Source: Castor canadensis (lineage: Eukaryota; Chordata; Mammalia; Rodentia; Castoridae). From it: a stretch of 64,000 nt of DNA. The stretch covers positions 125,293,583 to 125,357,582 of the forward strand of contig NC_133390.1 in NCBI RefSeq assembly GCF_047511655.1. The letters run 5' to 3'. Of the stretch, positions 37,061 through 49,851 are shown one piece after another. The number at the start of each line of letters is the position of its first letter. The first letter of the stretch is position 1. A model generated the notes under the pieces. That model saw only the letters and a program-made list of their open reading frames with translations. It was not told where the DNA came from and searched no databases. The position numbers were made by a program, and so were the translations under genes.

Positions 37061-37944
37061 TCTTCAGGGCACAGAAGGGAATCCAGCCTCAGTAGTTCAG
37101 TGTTAACTTCTGAATAATGAACTTTAATCCCTCGGCAGACAAGCCTATTGGCATTGCTATTCCCAAATTATAACTTATTTTATGTACATATATAAAAAAA
37201 ACTTGACTAGATATCAGATGTCTGTGTAAGTCGTGTTCCGCCAGTCAAAACAGTTTTGTTCTCTGTATCTTTCTTCAGATACTCATCTTTAAGAAATTCT
37301 GGGAAAGGAAGTGAAAAACAATACTTGACCTGTGATACAATGTACTGTTTTGATTATGATCAGTTCTTTAATAGAATTTATCTTCAAGAGAGTCTTTACA
37401 TTGAGCCCTGTAAAGCTTGGGGAAGTCTGATTGATCTGGTGTCCTTTCTTTTATGCCATCTTCCCACGTGGCACAGCTATGGGGACTACCTTGACTCTTG
37501 TGCTCTCTGAATTGAAGCGTCTTGAAGTTATAAGAAAATGAAGGGGTGGGAGTGGGTGGTTGACAGTTGAATTGGTTGGAAGCAGCTACTTACCCCTCCA
37601 TTCCCAAAAGGCTCATGCAGGCTAGATCAGAGGTGACAGGGTGCAGCAGAAGAACTTCACTTAGTGAACCTTGGGGCTCTAGGCTTTCTTTGGAACATAT
37701 GTCCTGGGAACGCATAACATACCTTTCATTGCCAGAATCACTGTGAAATGAATGTTGAAAATAAAAAAGTCACAAAAATGGTTATTTGCCCACTTGTCCT
37801 GGCAGATAAAAAAATGAGGGCCAGGAAAACAGAAAAGAGAAGCAGTTTGAATAATGTTACAACCAGTCTTTTAACATTGAAGAAAACATATTGACTGTGT
37901 CTGGTTGTAATAATCTTTTTAAAATCCCTTACATGAATAAAATG

Positions 37945-38120
37945 CTTTATAATTTGTGAAACAGTTTTTTTGTATGTCATGTTTATTCTTGGAAACAGCC
38001 CTTTGAGATGGGTATCATTATCCCATTTTACAGATGTGAACATGGAGACCCAGAATGATGAAGCCGTGGGCCTAGACTGTAGCAGGACCAGCCATCTGCC
38101 AAAACCTTGTAATGTATCAC
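37945..38120 (-). mobile_element. MIR SINE fossil, antisense, containing the optional TGFBR2 exon
   Basis: The text ggaaacagccctttgagatg, ggtatcattatcccatttta and cagatgtgaacatggagacc tracks the inverted MIR consensus as I remember it (acaaccctatgaggtaggta ... ccattttacagatgaggaaa ... ctgaggcccagag). The acceptor of the optional exon (ttttacag) lies within the MIR-like sequence. The coding exon is more diverged, so the right edge is uncertain. Confidence 0.65.
38034..38108 (+). CDS. TGFBR2: TGFBR2 optional 75-nt exon (long isoform insert), MIR-derived
   Basis: This is a candidate alternative exon in intron 1, exactly 75 nt between an acceptor (tatcccattttacag|AT) and a donor (ACCTT|gtaatg). 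Joined to exon 1 (phase 1) and exon 2 it stays open. It replaces V32 with a 26-residue segment beginning DVNMETQNDE, with one cysteine in the motif CSRT, and ending with Phe before NND. The known long isoform (TGFBR2B) of human and mouse has a 25-codon insert at the same site starting DVEMEAQKD and containing CNRT; as I recall, mouse also ends in Phe. The shared length, phase, position and residues make homology convincing. The NRT glycosylation sequon is SRT here. The donor lacks G at -1 and looks weak, which suits optional use. The exon and its acceptor look like an antisense MIR SINE. Actual use in this species needs RNA evidence. Confidence 0.82.
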
Positions 38121-40147
38121 GAATTTATCTTTTCATACTTTCACCATTTGCAGACATTGTGCTCTCTCACTGCTTGATTTGTAAATAAATCCAAGATAAA
38201 AAATCAATGACTCCATCCTATTTTCATATTTTTGTAACTAAATTGTAGATGAAGCTACAGAAGGGTTGATATCAGAAGCATTGTTCTTGCCTTGGAAATT
38301 AAAAGCTATATTTAGAACTGGAGAATTTTCTCTTTCAAGTCACACTTCTTTGTTTGAGGGTTTTGTCCACCAGTCTTACTGAAGTTCAGACTATGCAATG
38401 AGTCATTTTTCTTTTCCTCTTTTCTTGTGGGGACAGCTTCTCTTTTAAATGCCATGTGGTCTGCTTTCTTGAGGTTATATCATCACTGTCAGTAGACAAA
38501 TGTTGCCATTTATAAAAGACTGTGCCAGCTGCTGCAGTCTTGTGGTTTTGCCCTTCCCCAGATGTTCAAGGTACCCAGCATAATCAGGAATATAGGCATC
38601 TTTATATAGGAAGGACCCTTCACCATGTGGACATAGCAGTCAAGTATTAACTTTGGCTTCTTTTTCCAGAACTTCTTAAACAGTAATGTCTGAGTAAACA
38701 TCCAGAGAGAACAAAATTGTTTTAGTGGCAGAACATGAGAAATGTAGGCACCTAGTATTTGGTCAAATTGTTTTTCTGTAGAAGAAGATACATGTTGAGG
38801 AGTAGCAAAGCCTAGCAGAATGACTAACATCTTCAAAGGCTTCAGTGTAAAAGAATGACCTTGATTAGCAGGAAACACATTGTTTAGCAGTGTAACAAGC
38901 CAATTTATAATCCTGATTTTTTATAAATTGTTTTATATGTGTTATTTTCCATGACATGAAAAAGAGAAGTTGAGTCACGATGTCGCTTCATTTAATTTTG
39001 GCCAAAGAAGGTATTAAATTAGCTCCTGCTCTATGACATCGAGTTCTTTCTCTTCTTTTCCACCAGTGCTCATCAGGATGATTTTCCAGTGGCTTGGTTG
39101 GGAGTGAGGACCCTTATAATTCCTCCTCAGTTGAGATTTTTTTCAGCAAAGATGAGCTTCATTAAACAATGACTATATTACGAATTTATACTATATTTGG
39201 CAAAATTTACCTCAAACTGTAATAGATTTCAACATAACTTCTTTATGTATTTGTTTTTTTTAAAGGGGTGTCATATTTGTAAATTTTCTGGAATTTAAAT
39301 TTTACATACGGATCCTTGTTAAGGCAGATGTCCTTTTACCAAGAAAATACTTAAAATTTTGAACATTTCAGAAATGGTTCTTCATATCTTGGCTGTTTAG
39401 TGTCCAACATATATTTGTTTAATGGGATAAAAATATCACAGAGACTAGGAAAGTAAATTAAATTGCAGGGATCTATTATCTTAAAATGTGCCTTGTTTAT
39501 GTTGGGTCTGTATAGCATTTCTGAAGGAAAAGCTTATCCACAGTTGTTACCTCTGATCCGAGGAACTATTTGCCTTCTTAACTTCTTTGCTGGATTTTGG
39601 AAAAGGAGGCATACTTTCCCACATTGCTGTCCTTAATTCACTATCCGTGTTTCTTGTGGGGTCAAAACACTTGAGAAATTCAGCTTTCTCAGGAAACCTG
39701 CTGCTCAGATCTTTCAAACAGATCTTCCTTTAAATCTATTGTCTTTTTTGATGGTTGGCAAAGGATTTCCACCCTTTAAAAAGACAGGAACTTGTAAAAT
39801 CCATACTTAAGAATTAATCCAAAAATGATCTTCCAGGAAGAATTTATACAAGATAAAAAATGACCTGGAGTCAGTTATGTTTATAATTCCTGCCTCATCC
39901 CAAAGATGTTAGTGTTTGAGTCATATAAGAAAATTCTTTGGGTTTGGCTCAACCATACCTGCACACATTTTGAATAAGCTTCTATTGCAGTGCTGTTTTC
40001 AGTGTTCCTGAAAGCTAGCCCAAGCCAGAGCTGAAAGCACTGCTTATGGGCAGTCTACCTGCCTCCATCTCTAGTTCGCCTGCTGCACTTTTCCTTTGGA
40101 ATTCTGCATTCCATGTGGAGTAAGTCTTTCCCTCAACTGTCTTTTTC

Positions 40148-40308
40148 AGCCCTGGATGCACAATAGAATCATCTAAGAAGTTTTAAAACAATCCCAGTGC
40201 CTGAGATGGTCTGATTCATTGCCCTGGGGCAGGGCCATGGCATCACTATGGTATTAAATGATCCCCAGATACCTGTGATGTGGGAGCCAGGTTGAGAAAC
40301 ACTGGTAC
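40148..40308 (+). mobile_element. MER5A-like hAT DNA transposon fossil
   Basis: The ends are an imperfect inverted pair (cagccctggatgcacaatag ... gggagccaggttgagaaaca) with a middle resembling MER5A. Confidence 0.75.
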
Positions 40309-41834
40309 AGTCTAACCCCTACAGTAGCTTACAAATGAAGGTCAAGGTACTGCTTTGAAATACCATTTACTGGGTTCAAACTTCCCATCCATTGACATTA
40401 AATCCAGTATAACAAAAATGAGCAAAACTTTAGAGCAGAGCTGTGGGAGAACCAGAATTCTATGCCTTCTGGAGACTTACCTACAGAATGGGGTAAACAC
40501 AGGCCCATTTAGAAAGCTGCCTCATGGTACAGGTGCCTCATGGTACAGGTGATTCAAAAGCAAGACTGAAAATGACAGAGTGCTGTGGACTGGGCTGAAT
40601 GTGGGTGGTGAGGATGGTCCTCCAAAGGAGGAGACAGTCAAAGGGCTAAAAGGATGAGTGTCTGTCTACTTGTGACCCCCAGGGTCATTTTTCCACTTGC
40701 CCCAAGGATTCAGAGGGGAAGCAGAGTGTGCTTCTGGGGATCTGTGTCTCCAGCACAGAAAAGCAGGCCTCCAGCTCTGCTAGCCACAGCCACAGCAGTC
40801 AGGCAACATGTGTGCTGCTGTGGGCACCCCTTTTGGGCAGCATCAGATCCCAGTAGTCCTTGCAGGAGACCTTCTCAGAGTTTCTTTCCCCACCACACAA
40901 ACTGCTAGCCCAGGCTTTGAACTCCTTCCAGGGGCTGGGCAGGTCATGTTGGGTTTGATCTCCTTGCCCTCATGGTCTACCTGGTATGCCCGGTGGGAAG
41001 GTGGAACACCAAGGATAGGCAAGTCAGAAGGAATTAACAGATCAAAAAGTTTCTGATAAAAGAGGTTGTTCAGCAGAAAATAACCAGATTATGGGGCCCT
41101 GCATGCCAAACTATATGGTATAGGCATAATTCTGAGTCATTGGCAAATTTTAAATAGAGGAATGACATAATAAAATCTTGCAAGGCCAGGGATCTGCACC
41201 ATGAAAGTAGAGGATCCTTTCCTTCTTTTTCCAGTATCTTTGCAAGTTTGCAGAAGACTTGGAGTCCATCACATCTGGTCAGCACCTGGGTCCTCCTTGT
41301 TTCTGATCCCACACTGGGGCTAATATCTCATCATTAGTACTTCATGTTTTTTAAAACTACACTTCCTGCATTGCACCCGAAAAGATGTGTAGACAAGTTC
41401 TTTAACATCCCAGAACTTTCTGTATATCCCAGTATATCCTTAGGGTCTGTCCAGACTTTAGTCCACACAATGTGGTCTGTAGATGCCTTGGGAACAAGTT
41501 GTGAAAAAAACAAAAGTAGGAAACAGAGTCAGAAAGTGTCTTTTTTATCCTGAGTGTCCCTCGTGGACATTTTTTCTGACACATCCTCCCATCAAACATC
41601 ACAAAATGATGCATCATACTTTGGCATTCTGAAGAATCTTGAGTTTCCATTGGGAATGCACGCACTCAGCATGTAAACCACAGGATGGAGTTCACCAGAG
41701 TGGAAAAGGCTGCAATACTCAGAAACTCGATATTTAGGGAGCTTTTACTTGAAAATCCCTGTGATGAAATTATGACAAAGGATGTAGCCATCTTTGAGAA
41801 TGGCACCACTCAAGAGGACTTTCTGCAATAATGA

Positions 41835-41985
41835 AAATATTTTATCTCTCTGCTGTCCATGTGGCTTGAAATGTGGCCCTCATAACTAAGAAACTGAAAT
41901 TTAGATATTATTGTGTTTCAATTAACTTGAATTAAAAGAGCCACATGTGGCTGCTGGCTACCATAGTGGAGAGGGCAGTTACGGG
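41835..41985. mobile_element. hAT-type nonautonomous DNA transposon fossil
   Basis: Contains ggcttgaaatgtggccctca and the recurring gagccacatgtggctgctgg ctaccatagtgg end. This is a widespread MER-class element whose exact name I cannot assign. Confidence 0.55.
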
Positions 41986-43103
41986 GTACCCTTAAAATTC
42001 CCATTCCTTCTTAAGGCCTAAGTGGCCCATTCAGGTCATTTCCCAGCACTATTATTGAAGTGGGACAGATTAAAGTATTTGTAGCTCTCTTTTCCTATGT
42101 TCTGGAATTATAGGCTGTTTCTGTCCTAGAAACTTGATAGTCTAATGTTATAATGTTCTAATTATAATATTTTGTTGTAGGAGGATTCAGCCAGACCCCT
42201 TCTATCATCTGTGTTTTTAGTGTTCATCTTACACTGGATGTAAAAATAGTCTAGCCTGTGGGATAAAAGTGTGCTTATGGTCTCTGCACATGGAGTGGCA
42301 GGGATTGTAAACAGTTCACACTGCCCATGAATGGGAAGGGAAGTGAAAGTGCAGGTAGAAGTCTGCGAGGAACAGATTGGCCTGGGAGTGAACGCTTTTA
42401 ATTGGGTTAGCTTTCCTCAGCACAGGATTTTCCCCGGTGAATGAAACCTCCCCACCATTGGTCACCTCTCTGCTATGCTCTCCTAGAAACTAACCCTTAT
42501 TTGGCATGCTGTGACTGAAACCCTCCAAAAGTCTTGAAAAATAAGCTGATGTTTTCTCTAAAATATTAATTTCCTTGCTTTAGGCTTCTGTGGGCTTTGG
42601 CTGGAAACTTGATCTGTGTGCCTCAGCTCCACATTGTGATTCAGTTAATGAGATGGGACTTAGTAAGAATTACTTGATACCTTCGGAGTCAGAGGAGCCT
42701 GACTTTTTTAAAAGTCTTTTATCTTAGGCCCGGGGATTTGCATGTAAGAGGTTGTGCCAGCTGACTTGAGCCCTACAGGTTTCAACTTGTTGAAAAACCT
42801 AGTTCAGTCACTAGTTTCTCTCACTTCTGGGACCTTCTGGTGCTGCCATTCATGGCCTGTGGTCTTACCATGGAGCTCATCCTTTCCCTGATTGTCTTTT
42901 GGTCCCACCTTAGCAGTGACACCACAGCCATCCAACAATTTATATGAGACACAGTCCTTAGAGCAAATGGCTTCCAAGCCTTCCAAAGCCTTTCTGGCTT
43001 TGCCATGAATCCATCTCCTTCAGGGTTCCTTGAGATTTTCATTTCCAGATCTCCCTGGAAGTTGGGGATCCCAGGTCCTTTTGGATTTCTTTAAATCAGC
43101 AGT

Positions 43104-43228
43104 GTCCTATAAAACTTTCTGTGATGGTGGAAGTATTCTCTCTCTGCTTGGCTACATGTGACTAACTATTAAGCACTTGAAAGTGGCTATTAGGACTTGG
43201 AACTGGATATGTGGCTTCATCTAACTTA
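43104..43228. mobile_element. hAT-type nonautonomous DNA transposon fossil, same family as 41835-41985
   Basis: Contains gtcctataaaactttctgtg, atggtggaagtattctc, then ggctacatgtgactaactat and agcacttgaaagtggctatt. It resembles the other end of the same element family. Confidence 0.5.
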
Positions 43229-44579
43229 ATCTAAGTTGAAATGTGAAAAGCCTGTGTGCCCATGGCCGTTGTGCAGCTCTGGCCTGTACCTTAGACTGAG
43301 GACTGTGCATCTGGGAAGAGGCCTTTCTCTTGGCAGTTCCATGACCTTCTGCCTTCATGACCAGCTCCTCCCAAGAAAGAAATTCTCCTTGGCTTCTAAC
43401 CTGGTGTCCTTTTATTGCTAATTTTGACTGATTCAACCTTGAGCTTTTATCTTTTAAAAACTCTTTACCTCATACCTGGGTTTGGTATGTCTTCTTTTTC
43501 TTTTTCCCTGTTGTCCAGTTTTCTCTGTGAGTGTATCCTCATTCCTCATCTAGCAACTGCAAATATGCATTCATTTTTCTATAACTAAGCTAAATTTGTC
43601 AGAAGAGTAGAATTTTTTTCCTGGAACTTAAGAATGAAATATGGGACTTGGTTTCAGAGGATTTAAGGAAATAGATAGAAATCAACAAGTGTTTATTCAG
43701 AGACCTGGCCAGTGTTTGAGATCCCAGGAGTACAGAGGACTGGCTAAAGTCTGTGTGTGCAAGTTTAAAATGGGATTATAGCAGTATGTCAGCAGATAAG
43801 CACAGGGGAAGAGTAAAGAGGGCTGCTGTGTTGTAAGTTTAGAAAGGGTCATCAAAAAAGGCCATAGGACAAAGTTGCATTTGAGCAAAGATTGGAATCA
43901 AGTCAGGATGGAAAGGCAGATCTCTGTGGTGAGAACATTGCAGTTGGAAGGAAGTATATCTCCCTAAAGCCAAACCTTGCTTCTCTTCCTCCCCGCTACC
44001 TACCCCCATGGCTTCTTATCTGTACTTCTTGTAAGACGTATATACATGTATTTTACATTGGACTCCACAGGAACGAGGCTCAGTGTATAGCCTCACTGAT
44101 TTGTGAGACACAGTCATCATATGCTCTCTCAGTCACCTCCAGCTGTGAGACATTTCACACATTTCAGCTCTCTAACAGAGGGAGGGTTAGTGAATAAGGT
44201 GATTTTAGAGTGTGTGTGGGGTGTGTGCAAAGTTAAGCATCTACAAGAACGTGCATTAAATGGTCTTCTTAAGAAGTACAAAGCATTGCAGTTTGACTTC
44301 CTAGCCAAAGGCAATTCTAGACATTTCAATGTTTGAGTTACTTACTCCACCCTTATCCCTAGTACTAAGTCATATTTCAGTGTCCAAGTGTGGTCATTTC
44401 TAATAGATGAAAGGAGCCAATTTTGAATTCCAGTTCTACGTTAGAAGAATGCACTTCAAGACTTTGTATGTGGTTCTCATTTTCCACATTAAAATTTCCC
44501 CTGGAATCTATCTTGATTCTTCCACAGTACACTGACAAACAACGCTATGCTGAAATGCTATTCTTTCTTCTTACCAACT

Positions 44580-44956
44580 GCTATGTTTCCTCTCCAAAAT
44601 TCACACTGAAACTTCATCTCCGTCCTGGGAGTATGTAGGGGTGGGGCTGTTTGGGAATTGATTAAGATACAAGGGAATTAGGCTCATATAAAAGGATTGG
44701 AGCTAATTGGTTGATTAAGGCCCCTTTGCCGTTCTGCCTTCCACCATGTGAGGACAGGGCATTAGTCCATTGGGAGAACACAGCACCAAGGTGTCACCTC
44801 GGAAACAAACAGCAGGTCTCCCACCAAACACTGAATCTATCAGGGTCTTGATCCTGAACTTCCCAGCCTTCAGAATTGTAAGAAATAAAATTCAGTTCAT
44901 TATAAACTGCCTAGTTTCAGATACTTTGTTAGAGCAGCCAAGAATGAGCTAAGACA
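44580..44956 (+). mobile_element. MaLR LTR (MST/MLT1-like)
   Basis: Begins near tgctatgtttcctctccaaa and ends gagctaagaca. Inside are ccttccaccatgtgaggaca, gatcctgaacttcccagcct, and an agaaataaaattcag polyadenylation region, the standard order of a MaLR LTR in sense. No internal retroviral sequence is attached. Confidence 0.8.
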
Positions 44957-45599
44957 CTAACTTTCGTGGGACTGTTTGGGTTTGGAAGGGTGCTGATTTT
45001 TCACTCCTCAGAGGGTAACATCATAAAATCTCAGTTGGTTCCCTTACGGGAGACCCTTCTGCTGTTTACTATAAATCACATTCAGGTCAGCAGCAATGAG
45101 TAAAGCCCAGGAAAGGCAAAGATCCACCCCATACTTTCTCATCCTACTGCTTTGTGAGAAAACAAGTAAAATCGCCCAGTTTAAGGATAGATTCTCAGAT
45201 TTTATTTCAAATTTCCTGCCCTTTGTTGTCCTTTCTTGAAGCCTTAACAATGCATGAAACTTGGTTCTTTTTTATTTCACTTCCTCTCCTTGAAAAACAT
45301 GAAGGGGGAAGTTTCAGAGTGTTTGTGTTATCTTTCAAACCAAAATGAATCTAAACATGGCTTTTTGTCCTCGTATGCCAACTAGTCAAATGAAGTTGGC
45401 TATTACTACTCAAGTAGAAGCCTCCCCGGGTTCTTTTATAAGTGATCACTTTTCTAACAAGACACCAAAACTATACCAGGAGTAGTTTCTATTTTCACTT
45501 CCTTAAAACTGACTGCATATTTTTTCCTTGATTTGCATTTGGGGGAAATCAGCCTTGAATAGGTGGAAGAGTGGAAAAGCTTCACTTTAAAATTTCACT

Positions 45600-45720
45600 T
45601 TTAATTCATCTAATTTTTGATAAGCCCCTATTACGTAGCAGACTCTGGGCTGTAGTGCTTCATCCTGGATCAGGACAGGTGACAAATCCCTACCTCATGT
45701 GGCTCATAGCCTGTTGTCTG
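45600..45720 (-). mobile_element. L2 fossil, antisense
   Basis: The sequence cccctattacgtagcagact, tgggctgtagtgcttcatcc and ctcatgtggctcatagcctg resembles the antisense L2 3' region. Confidence 0.5.
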
Positions 45721-46317
45721 CGCCAACCTTGGCAAGTTACTTAAGCACTTTCCTCTGGCAAATGATAAAGATAAGACGAATCATTCATTACTATTTATCA
45801 GATACAGTCAAGTAATTGATCATGTTTTTATACAATAGGCCTGTTTTTATTATTACTCATTTTTCATTCAAACTGAGCCCAGAGAGCTCACAGACACTTC
45901 TAGGGCTGAGGGCTGTTGTTTTACATTCTTACAGTAAATGTCTCTGTATGGAAAGTGGTCTTTTGTCACTTGACATAATTTTCCTTCCTTCTGACCTCGT
46001 GATATGCACATGACACTGAATTTGTTCTGCAAGCCTTGTTCTGCACTGAATTTGTTCAGATGCAGTGGTCAAGTTCAAGTTTATGAGTATGGAGGAGAAT
46101 GTGGTACTTAAACAGCACACTAAGAAGCTGAAAAGAGTGGGTTCCTCAGTCAGCAAAGAGAACAAGTACATGGTGTGCACATGGTGGCATCACAGTCATT
46201 TTTCTTACAGGCTGGATCATACCATCTATTCTGTTCTGCCTGGCTGATGTCTGAGCTGGACATATTTGAATTATACAGCTTTATTAGCTTTTGGGAATTG
46301 AATTGCAAATTCTTTTC

Positions 46318-46450
46318 AAAATGAAATGGCCTTAAAGATCATCCTGTTCAGCACACCTGTCTGACAGGTCAGAGAAGAGGCTGAGTGATTGCCCAACAGC
46401 ACAAGGGCTGGTTCAGAGCCCTGTCCATGCACCTCGCTTCTGCTTTCAGC
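46318..46450 (-). mobile_element. MIR SINE fossil, antisense
   Basis: The sequence gaagaggctgagtgattgcc, caacagcacaagggctggtt and cagagccctgtccatgcacc follows the inverted MIR core. Confidence 0.65.
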
Positions 46451-47254
46451 ATGGGGAGTTCTCCTCCGGGAGAAATCATACAGAACATTATGATTATGTA
46501 ATTAACTTTTGCAGGAGGAAGTGACCTCAAGGAGAAGGGATTTAACTGCTTTTCATGTATCTGGATGATAGAGATCACTTCTTAACCAGACACTTATATA
46601 TCTGATATGCTTGTTCCTATTCTTTTCTAATTCTCTCAACAGCTGTGAATAAAAGTATACTGATGTTATTTCCTTAAGAATGAAAGGCCAAACATAATTT
46701 TACTTCACTCTTTCAGAATTCTACAATTTAAGGGCTTATTGCCTCCCCATCTCAGCACGTCCAACTTCTAGTTCTATTAGCATGCTGTCAAATTATACTC
46801 TTAATTGTCTCAAACCCAGAAAAGATCAGATCTTGCCTGATAAATGTGCAAAAGTCAGCAAAGGGTTTGTAAACTGAACATGGTTCTCAAGTTACTGCCT
46901 ATTTGCCAGACTTAAGCTGTTTATAAATGATACTTGAAAAACAGACTTTTGGTTCTGGAAGGGTCGTTTGAAGATCCTGGGCACTCCTGGAAACTTCACT
47001 GTGATAATGTTTCTTTCCCTTGTATCTCCTTGGAAGCTGTGGAGTGCAGTGGTAACAAAGATTATTCTGTTTTAATTTATCAATTCACTCAAACTTCAGG
47101 AAAGTTTGTCAGAAGTCATCAAAGTGCTGCACGCTCTTGGTCTGTAGCAATAGATTTGGCCTGCTCTTAATTATCTTGCTGCTTTCCTGTAATTTTCTGT
47201 AGTGGAGAGATCATTGCATATGGCACTTTTCCAGCAAGAAAGTGTGGTGTGCCA

Positions 47255-47432
47255 CTTCTTCCCTATGTTCTTCAAGTAGTTTGCTCTTCATCTTGACCCC
47301 ACAAGGCTCCATTTCACAGAGGTTCTCGAAATTAAGTGGGTATCCACGGTCCTACAGTCAGTCCTTGGTACAGCCTGAATTCACACCCAAGACTTTGACC
47401 TCAGAGCACTTAGAGTTCACTAAGCTTTCCTT
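47255..47432 (-). mobile_element. MIR SINE fossil, antisense
   Basis: The sequence ccatttcacagaggttctcg, then gcctgaattcacacccaaga and tttgacctcagagcacttag follows an inverted MIR. Confidence 0.6.
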
Positions 47433-47639
47433 ATTATAAATGTCTCCTGAAATAAGTGAATAATGACAAAGGACCAAAATTCTTTTATAAGAAACTTTGT
47501 TCCCCCTCCTCTGCCTGCTACACACTCCCCTCAGGTCCTTCTAGCCACACCCCATGCCTATGCCTTCATTGAGGTGGTGGGAAGCCCCAGCCCAGCTGGT
47601 GGAATGAGGAGAGATGTCTGTTTTATTGTTGAGAATCAG

Positions 47640-47855
47640 GAAGCAAGCAGGCTTAGTGCCACTGTTGGCTTTGTTTCCCATTAACCATCTCATTGACCTT
47701 GGAGCAGTTCTTTCACCTCTTTGACCCTTAATTTCCCTGTGAATAAAGTGCTGATGGCAGAATGGCATGAGTGGTATCATGAGTAAAATAATCACCACAT
47801 CACTTAGTACTGAACTAAGCATTTGACAAATGATGATAATAATAATAATTAGCCT
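47640..47855 (+). mobile_element. MIR SINE fossil
   Basis: The sequence ttctttcacctctttgaccc, ttaatttccctgtgaataaa and the tail with atgataataataataattag agree with a sense MIR. Confidence 0.6.
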
Positions 47856-48692
47856 TATTATCACACCAATCTGATTTCTATAGTAGAGTGCCTCTGGCTA
47901 GACCTGAAATGTGATTATCCATATTAGGAGTTAAATGCATATTAGAAAACATCTGTATTGCAGAGTTAGGTCGTGACCTTTTACATTCCATTTAAACCTC
48001 TAATATTGGAAGGGAGAATTGGACGTGAAAGCTAAATAATCATTAATTATAAAGTCAGGTGCCTCAGAGGCCAGGGCAGGGGACTTGAGAGAGTGGTAAG
48101 GATGAGGCAGACTTGAGGACACTGGCACCACAGGGCCAGCTGACTACTGGCAGGGGACAACATAGGCCCATGTTGCCAAATCTTTTTGTTCTTCAGTGGG
48201 GTTGGAGATCTGGCTTTTCCTGTGAGAACTCCTAACTGTAAAACTTGGTTCATGTGTTCAAAAGAAGTCTAAACCAGGCAGAGCATGTCTGTAGTGGTAT
48301 TGTTGTGTGCTCCTGCCCTACCTGTACCTCTCTGTTTCAGCCTCTCCCAGCCAAAGGTGCGTGGCTGCCAGAAGGAGCACCTTGACCTTGTTCTTCACCC
48401 TCTGAAGGTGCCTCCCTCTAGCACCATGACTCTTTCCTAGAGGACACTGTGCAGCTCTTTTGCTTTCACCCATATTTATACATACTTAGTAAAACTGTAA
48501 CTGAAAGCCCTTTCAGGCACTGGGTATACACCATCACGCTGCAGCACATTTTAGTAGGGGTGGGCTCTCCACAGAGAAATGCACTAGTGAAAAATCGCCA
48601 TCTCACAGGAAATTGATAGTCACACCAAATTCCACACTTAGTTGAAGCAAATGGCTCATGTCAGGCTCTCATCTTTCTGATTCTCTAGTAGG

Positions 48693-48866
48693 CACTTTTT
48701 TTTTTTTTTTGTGGTACTAGGTCTTGAACTGAGGTCCTTCACCCTAAGCTACTCCACCAGCCATTTTTTGTGAAGGGTTTTCAAGGTAGGGTCTCTTGCC
48801 TGGGCTGGCTTCAAACTGTGATGCCTAGGATTATAGGCATGAGCCATTGGTGCCCAGTTTAGGCAC
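48693..48866 (-). mobile_element. B1+ID composite SINE, antisense
   Basis: A T run is followed by an ID-like part (gtggtactaggtcttgaact ... ctactccaccagcc) and a B1-like part (caaggtagggtctcttgcct ... ggattataggcatgagccat). Confidence 0.85.
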
Positions 48867-49851
48867 TACTTTTAATAAGTCTGTTTCTACCAGATTTTAT
48901 ATTCGTTGTTGCATTTTCCATTAAACTGCCTCAGCACTTTGAGATAAAGTATTATTTAAATCCTAAAAAAATAACTAAATTAAAAAGATTGTCTTCATTT
49001 AGACCTTTTCCATGTCCAAAGTTCTTGGGATAAAAGTAATTTTTGTGGATGTTCTTTCATTCCCTACAGGCACAAAAAAGCATCCTGAGACATGGACCAT
49101 GCCTTATATAGTCCCACCAAAGTTAAATCCGAGAGTCCTTACACAGCAGATGGGTTGCATATTTGTTTGCTGATACATTTTTGTTTGCAGCTACTTTTGC
49201 TGCTAAAAGATTGTTTTAGCAGAATTGAAATGCTATAAAACTAACAAATTACATCTTTATTATTCTGTTTCTATAAGACTATGCCACTTATCCCAGGTGT
49301 TTTAACTGTCACCAAAAGAGTTGATTAATCATCCTTATTTTCAATAATCCCTGGGTTATTTTCCTTGTTGCTATAGCACCTCATCAAAGTTATGTTAACA
49401 GAGGGAGAATTGTTCTCTCAGTTGCTATCACTTTAAAGCACTTCCCAGCAGAAGCATAAAGTTATTATTGTGAAACTCCAGAAAATAGTACCCCGTTCTA
49501 CTCTTTCATTTGATATATTAAACCATTTATATTAATGTGACCAATTTTTTCAACTGGCTGCCTTTTTTCTTCAGTCCCAACCCTTACGTTCTGTCATCTC
49601 AGTCTCAGTCTCAACAGTCAGGACTTGCCAGGCAAATGCACTGTTAAAATCAGCCTTATCAGTGGAAAACTAAAATTCCCAAGTATTGGTGGATGGTACT
49701 TGCTGCAAACTGCTCACCTCTCCCCAGCTTTCAGAAATGTGCTATAACCACACAGACCCTACTAAATATAAAGGAATGTGACCAAGGGAGCTACAAGAAT
49801 TCTAGATTTTTGAATATAGCAAAAGTTCTAGTATTTCAAAATATTACTGTG

